From the NCBI GenBank assembly GCA_022376515.1, contig WTXI01000045.1:1-64000 (forward strand): DNA of 64,000 nt, read 5' to 3'. Numbering within the stretch: the stretch's first letter is position 1; each line of letters starts with the position of its first letter. A program made the translations under genes and the position numbers. The notes below the pieces were generated by a model that did no database searches, was not told the DNA's origin, and worked only from the letters and a program-made list of their open reading frames with translations. Source of the DNA: Lactifluus volemus (Eukaryota > Basidiomycota > Agaricomycetes > Russulales > Russulaceae). Shown here piece after piece: positions 58,001 to 64,000 of the stretch.

Positions 58001-59763
58001 CGGCGTCCCTGCTAGAGCATGGCGCGGAAGTGAATATCCGATATAACGAAGGCCAGACTCCTTTGCACCTGGCAGCGGAATCAGGGAATGTCGACATCGT
58101 ACGATTCCTCCTGGAGAACAACGTTGATGTCAACGCACAGACCACGACGGGCCGCGCTTCACTTGATTTGGCTTCAATGACAGGACAACTGGAAATTGCC
58201 AGTATGCTACTCCAGCATGGTGCAACTGTGGAAAGTTTTACCAAAGATAAATGGACTGCGTTGCACTTTGCGGCAAGATGGGGACATTCTGACATCGCGA
58301 CGTTGTTGCTGGACAACAACATAAAAGTGGACGTACAGACCGACGACGGTCAGACCCCGCTACATCTTGCATCATCCAGCGGGCATCTTGATGTCGTAAA
58401 GCTGCTTATCCAGCATGGTGCAGCTGTCGATATCTCGAACAACGTGGATCAAACTCCCTTATTTCACGCCTCTTGGAACGGGCACCTCGACATCGCGCGG
58501 TTCTTAGTCGAGAACGGCGCAAATGTATCTTTCCGATGCAACAGGGGCTGGACTCCATTCCACTCAGCATCACAAGGCGGTCACCTTCATGTGGTCGAGT
58601 TCTTACTTCGGTTTGGTGTCAACATCGACATTCGGAACGGGAGCGGGGAGACCGCGTTGCACCTGGCATGTTGGAGCGGGAAGGTTGACGTTGTGCGCTT
58701 TTTAATCGATCAAGGTGCAGGCCTCAATTCACAATCCGAGAAAGGCTGGGCCCCATTACATTTCGCTGCACGACACGGACATGTTGACGTCGTACAGCTT
58801 TTGCTTGATCATGGCGCGGATGTGAACGCACAGAAGGGCGACCTTTCGACACCGTTGCATCTGGCTTCGGCCAATGGGCATATCAAGGTGGCACAGTTGC
58901 TAGTTGAACGTGGGGCAAGTATCGATCCCTGTAACGACCTGCAAGAAACGCCGCTGGTCCAAGCAGCTGGAAATGGGAAACTCGAAGTGTTACACCTCCT
59001 ACTCGAGTCAGGAGCGCATGTGCACGCTATTGATGACAAGGGCTTGACTGGATTACACAGGGCATCGCGGAGCGGTCATCTCAGCATCGTCAAGATGTTG
59101 GTCAGTCGGGGTGCGGATATCGACTCACGGAATCGCGCCAATAAAACTGCCGCAGATTTGGCATTGGAGAATAAAAAGACCAAGGTTGCAAACTTCCTGG
59201 TCGAGTGCAAAGAAGACGAGAATGTCCGGAACGGGATATGCTCAACTGCAGTAGATATAACGCTGCACGACACTAATGAAGAGGACATTACGAAAAAAAC
59301 CTCACTACATGCTGCGGCCAAAGAGGGTAAACTTGGAACTCTGCGCTTGCTTCTTGAACGAGGGGCAGATGTCAATGCACGAAATGCACGACACAGGACT
59401 CCCCTAGAACTGGCATCGACAACGGGACACTTCGATATCGTACACTTACTGATAGAGCGCGGCGCGGAGGTGGATTCGCGGAACAATGCCGGGTGGACCC
59501 CGTTACATAATGCCTCGCGATATGGGCAAATTGATGTGGCGCGGTTGTTGATTGACCACGGCGCGGATGTGAACGCAAGGAAGCAAGATAATTGGGCTCC
59601 CGTTCATCTCTCAGCAAGCAACGGACATCTCGACGTCGTGAGATTGCTGCTCGAACGAGGCGCGAACCGGCATTACCGGACTGATGACGGTCGATCTGCG
59701 TTCCAACTGGCGGTAGGAAGAGGATACCAGGAAATTGCACACTTACTCAGAGAGTGGGCATAG
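55078..59763 (+). CDS. STAND/NLR-like protein B: Goodbye-like + NACHT + ankyrin repeats
   Basis: Exons 55078-55365, 55420-55473, 55527-55722, 55770-55922, 55985-56023, 56078-56142, 56193-56346, 56406-56430, 56481-57080 and 57132-59763 give 1401 aa; exon order, phases and the tiny 25-nt P-loop exon are as in gene A. N-domain: LDDYTKQTGIDL, YRDGNRKLI, SASYDALEDLF. NACHT: WIYGKPGSGKSIL, YVIIDALDEC, VTSRPEFDI. Then ALDELPKTLDETYKHALLS and about 19 ankyrin units (TPLHLAAESGNVDIVRFLL and the like), ending REIAHLLREWA-type. The sixth exon could end at other in-frame donors (intron of 29, 41 or 50 nt). The repeats differ from A at many exposed positions, fitting different ligands, but this is inference. 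Confidence 0.88.
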
Positions 59764-61380
59764 CACTTACTAGTAAGGTGCGACGAATCATTATATGTGC
59801 TCGGTTTTCGTGCTAACTTCTGTAACGAAGCCTGGCAACTTGTCCAAATCCCACCTTCCGCATCAAAATGTGCGCCACTCATATTCTCCTACAGTCTCAG
59901 GACTCGCGTTTACAGTACCACGTAGCATTGCTGAGTAGTTTACTTGTGGTGTTACTACCGCTCTTCTATTTCATTCAACCATGGACCATGACACGTATAT
60001 AAACTCCTAACATACCATTATATAATCGTCCTGCGTTCTCTCCTCTCGGCTTCTGTGTGTCTCGGAAAGTCTCTCAGTGATTCACAGCCTTGCGTTGCTT
60101 AGTTCTCTTTTAGCTTATCTCCACTTCTACTCTTGTCCACCACCGTCAACATTTCAAATGGTACCCACACAGCACCTATCTTGACTTTGTTCGTCCATTT
60201 GATTCCAGCGCTTCTTGAAAATATTATAATAAGAACGCCTTATAGTTTTAAGACACCAAAATCTCCGTATAAACTACTGGGCCCTCCAGTCATGCACGCA
60301 CGTGTGGGGTTCAAGTACAGGTGGGCGCAAGTCAGGAACTGCAGGCGGGACGTGGACCGCGGCGAGGACGACGGATACGGAAGATCTGCGATGGTGAGAC
60401 GTAGAGATAGCCTTTTGGACCAACGAAAGCCTGGCATGAAATTTCGTCGGCGTCAGTCTTTATTAATAGTGATACAGTTTCATAGAGAAGCTTTTTTTTA
60501 GCGGGAACGCCTCACGTGGGTAAGTTATTTTGGTAACCCGGTAACCCGGGCCGGGTCTGTCATGCCCATTGCCGTGCTTATTCTCACCCGTCCCAGTGCT
60601 GACAAGCCATTTCGACGATGTTTCAATTCGTTATCTCCTCTGTGAGCCAGACTCGGAGTCTACGCTAGGCTATGGATATATTTCCATGCTGTCCCCAACA
60701 AGAGATGATGTCAAGAATGATGTCCTATTAGTGTGTGATTCACCGCAACGCCATTTCTTCTTTCATGCTTTCTCTTTTAGGTGCGGACAATGCTCGATTT
60801 GGCGTGCTCTGGGTATACGGTACTCAAATGTGCGCAATTCTTAGCAATTGACTGGAACCTGGAGCAGGAGTAGAGGTACTGTATGTGCTCTCTAGTGTGG
60901 TGCGTTCCGTTTTTTTTCCTTCCAAATTATTAGTATTGACTAGCTCCGCTGGGCCCACGTAGGTGACCTGGTAATACTAGGATGTGAGAATCGCGTTGCG
61001 GGACGTGTTGGACGAGAGAAGGATGCAGGGGCTGAGACCTGAAATAAAATTGGGATCCTTTCGCATTCTTTTGGACCTCCAGGTGTTCAACGATGATTTT
61101 GATTTCGAAAGTTCATCATCACCTCGGCCGATATCCTGCACACCCATCCTCGACTTCAAGTCATGCGTACTTTTGTCCAGGCCTCTTCCATGGGTGAATC
61201 CCTCTACGCATGTAACCGTAATAGCATTGACCTCCGAGTTTGCTTATGTATCCCTTGTCCAGACACACGTACTGAGTTCCTTCGATCCCGGGACAGGTGA
61301 TCTCTCGTGTGCTGAGGACGTACGGGAAGGCAAAATGAGTAGAGTCTTGGAGTGATATGATAAGGAAGGATTTTAGTCTC
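59764..61380. other. Intergenic, no convincing gene
   Basis: A 123-codon frame at 60984-61355 and a 122-codon frame at 60133-60501 lack family signals. GGTAACCCGGTAACCCGG (60534-60551) is a 9-bp tandem pair. Nothing else recognisable. Confidence 0.4.
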
Positions 61381-61762
61381 GTTATTGTCGATACAATAGC
61401 TTAGATAATCGCCTGAGAGATTAGATAGCGTTCAGTCATAGGCAACAAGACTGTATTCATAGATCATAACTACCTGTGAGATTAGATAGCGCTAAGACAC
61501 AGGTAAGCCAAATATGGTAAGAAATGACATAAGCGATACTCACTTCAGTCGTAGGCAACAAGACTGAAGTGAACGCGTCGAAAACTACGTTCTTTTATAC
61601 TGTCCAAAGCAGATAGAAAAGTCCAGAATAATAGCATTTTTTATTCTACCCATAATCGTGAATCTAAGTGTCCAGGGAGCTAGTCCCGTACATAAATTGT
61701 CATTAATCATATCTAGCGCTTCCGCGCTGTCCGCGGTTTCCGGGTCGCGTCTCAACAGTTAT
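61381..61762. repeat. Solo LTR (TGTTGA family) with TSD GTTAT upstream of NLR gene C
   Basis: 61386 TGTCGA to 61757 TCAACA, 372 bp, with GTTAT at 61381-61385 and 61758-61762. It shares internal blocks and the CACTTCAGT...ACTGAAGTG hairpin (61542-61572) with the LTR at 16595-18158. The right TSD is the first part of the GTTATCGGAGATGTG motif that also precedes gene A, so the LTR landed inside the duplicated upstream region of gene C. Confidence 0.8.
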
Positions 61763-62109
61763 CGGAGATGTGCGCCTTTCAGAGAGCATGTATATTCGCG
61801 ACACATGCTCTTTAAAAAGAGCTTTGCATCTCAAGTCGCTCGATGTGGTGCCTGGTATCTATGGGTGGACAAATAAAAAGGATATTTTGTTTCTATGATA
61901 GCACCGTGGATCATGGAGCAGGGTGACCCCAGCTAGAAACGACGTCGATAGCCAGTTATTGGAGAAAAATGTGTTAACGTGATGTCGGACAGAAGCTAAC
62001 CAGTGACCCGAACTCCGGTCCATGCGCCCATATACCATACCGTGAACTCCTTCACTACTGGCAGTCTTGCTTTCCTATCATTCCTGAATACATCAACCCT
62101 CTTACCTAC

Positions 62110-64000
62110 ATGAGTTTGACGGCATCTACTTCAACCTTACCTTCCAACTTACCTACTATCATCAACGCTGCCTTAGACGAGTACACCAAGCAGACAGGGA
62201 TAAATCTCACCCAGCACCCATCCTCTCACAAAATCCATCAATCCGATTCCCCAGATGATATCCTAGCACTTTTCCAACAGCGAGAGAAGGACTTTAAGGA
62301 ATATCGAGATGGAAATCGCAAGCTGATAAATTGCCTCAAACCAGTCGTGCAGGTATTGCATGCGTTCTCCGGTGTCCTTGGCCAGGCGATTGGCATTGTG
62401 AGCCTCACGGGCTTCATTTCCCCCACGTTATTGTTTATTCATGACTTTTCCAGTCACATCCACCAGCAAGAGCAATCCTTGTCGGAATTGATGTTCTCCT
62501 CGTAGTATGCCCCCTCCATTACCGCTTCCGGTCTGATCCTTCTGACATCTCACTTTGTCAGACTGCTATTGCTGTCAGTTCGAGCTATGACGCGCTCGAA
62601 GACCTATTTCAATGCGTTCAGAATTTTCTTCAACGCCTACATGTTTATACTCAAATTCCTCCCACCCCCGCGATGACAAATATACTCGTCAACATTATGG
62701 CTCAAGTACTCTCAGTGCTTGGCTTGGCAACGAAGCAAATCAAGCTGGGACATTTCAGTACGTACCCACTTCCGCAATATACCTCACCTGTAGTTGAACG
62801 TGCAACAGAGAAATTTGCGAAGAAGTTACTGGGAGAGACCGAGATTGAAGCTGTATTACAGAGGCTGGACCGTCTTACCGACGAGGAGGCTCGGATGACC
62901 GTTGCCCAGACCTTAGAGGTCGTCCATGGTCTTATGGGGAATCTGAAGGTTGTCATGGACGGTGCGTGATCCTTCTTGACTCGTTACAAGAATTGAACAG
63001 GACTATTTTCTCGTAGATGGCAAGGCTTCGATGAGCGATATACGGAAGTCTCTTGGTATGTTCTTTGTGCGCTCGCGAATGCGTGTAGATTGGACTGAGG
63101 ATCAATCTAGTCAGTATGCAAGAGACATCTAGTAAGATAAATAAGATGGAACGTTCGTCATCATCCGTTCCTACTACTTCAGCCTTCAAGGTGACACTAG
63201 ACTGAAGGTGACCAATTACAAAAGGATGTGAGGAACTGGCTCTCTCCCCCAAATCATTCGACAAACCACAACATTGCACGTCGAGCTCACCAGAGCGGGA
63301 CGGCAACTTGGTTCTTGGAGGGGAGTATTATTTCTGAGTGGAAAGAAAGGGGATCCTTGCTATGGATACATGGAAAACGTATGGTTTCTTCATCACGGGC
63401 GCGTTCAGACTTCTAACAACGTTGTGGCCTATTAGCTGGGTCCGGAAAAAGTATACTCTTGTACGTTTTGATGAATTGTTTCATTTTCATCTGCAGCCAC
63501 TGAGTTTCCGACCAGGTCTGCGATTATCGAAGACATCGCGGGCTTGCGCGCAGCTGGGTTGGCATCCATGGGGTATTACTATTTCGATTTCAGGGACGCC
63601 AAGAAGCAGAATCGCCATGGCCTACTTTCCTCTCTCCTCACCCAGCTCTCCGTCCAGTCAAATCTATTTTATGACGTAGTCTCCCGGCTGTATGCAGCAC
63701 ACGACAGTGGCATCCAAGATCCTGCCGATCATACACTTACGCAGAGTTTAAAGGAAATGCTGGAACTCCCCGGACAGGGTCCGATATATATCATCATAGA
63801 TGCTCTGGACGAATGTCCGGATGTCTCGGGCATGCCATCGTCACGCGAAGAAGTGCTCGAACTTGTGGAGGAGCTCGTCAATCTGGAACTTTCGAATGTT
63901 CGCATTTGTGTTACTAGTCGCCCCGAATTCGATATCCGAGCCATCCTCGAGCCCTTGACAACACTTCGCGTATCTCTTCACGAAGAAAGTGGACAGAAGC
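62110..64000 (+). CDS. STAND/NLR-like protein C, 3' part beyond the window
   Basis: Starts MSLTASTSTLPSN at 62110; exon 1 ends at 62397 with a GTGAGC donor. All following exons seen in A and B can be traced in frame: VLLV|TAIAVSSSYDALEDLF, LGHF|KKFAKKLLGETEIEAVL, DGKASMSDIRKSL, KINKMERSSS, DVRNWLSPPNHSTNHN, WIHGKPGSGKSIL and IYIIIDALDEC. The last readable residues follow VTSRPEFDIRAILEPL. The small intron before DVRNW is 34 nt here and 35 in A. The coding DNA is much closer to A than to B. The ankyrin part, if present, lies outside the window. No disabling mutation is seen. Confidence 0.85.

Noticed and set aside
60984..61355. 123-codon frame between NLR genes B and C.
   Set aside because: No family motif and no repeat of it before genes A or B; cannot be supported as a gene.

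Overview
The window looks like nuclear DNA of a filamentous basidiomycete. Genes carry many GT-AG introns of about 32-113 nt, mostly 50-60. Recognisable families are ribosome-assembly AAA ATPase RIX7, an alpha-arrestin, an Agaricomycete-type F-box family, small secreted cysteine-rich proteins, NLR-like STAND proteins with NACHT and ankyrin repeats, and a fungal Ty3/Gypsy element. I lean to Agaricomycetes, possibly Ceratobasidiaceae/Rhizoctonia-like, but that is inference from family style, not a search result.

Layout. 1-9.6 kb is housekeeping-like: a gene start running off the left edge, a single-pass membrane protein (minus), an unrecognised 212-aa protein (minus) and RIX7 (plus, 7 exons, 746 aa). 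9.7-11.2 kb holds F-box gene 1 (minus). 11.4-22.3 kb is a tandem segmental duplication. Each unit carries a secreted 8-cysteine gene; the right unit ends in the complete alpha-arrestin (21312-25050), the left only in its 3' part. The left unit is broken by two LTR insertions whose intact empty sites can be read in the right unit. Each LTR itself hosts another element: a 1.49-kb TIR element with dense CTTA/TAAG subterminal motifs in one, a poly(A)-tailed retroposon with a 14-bp target duplication in the other.

25.8-36.2 kb is F-box gene 2, split by a complete 8.9-kb Ty3/Gypsy element (26119-35051, minus) with apparently identical 1,016-bp LTRs, intact Gag-Protease and RT-RNaseH-integrase frames, and a C-CCC-CCT slip site where the pol frame opens. 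37.8-38.8 kb is a secreted protein with a tandem-repeat tail. 39.9-41.5 kb is an ankyrin relic split by a solo LTR. 42.0-43.5 kb is F-box gene 3, intact. 44.2-44.7 kb holds a 150-bp fold-back and another solo LTR. 45.8-47.7 kb is a SAM-like, tail-anchored protein.

48.4-64 kb is an NLR cluster: a rearranged relic of the N-terminal domain, then three tandem Goodbye-like/NACHT/ankyrin genes (A 1404 aa, B 1401 aa, C cut by the window end) with the same exon pattern. A and C resemble each other more than B. A solo LTR lies just upstream of C.

The genes do not form an operon or pathway. The notable parts are an expanding STAND/NLR cluster beside a young F-box family and duplicated effector-like genes, in a region heavily remodelled by LTR elements. 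Exon models were built by hand; for nine genes or copies the joined exons give lengths divisible by three and uninterrupted frames.
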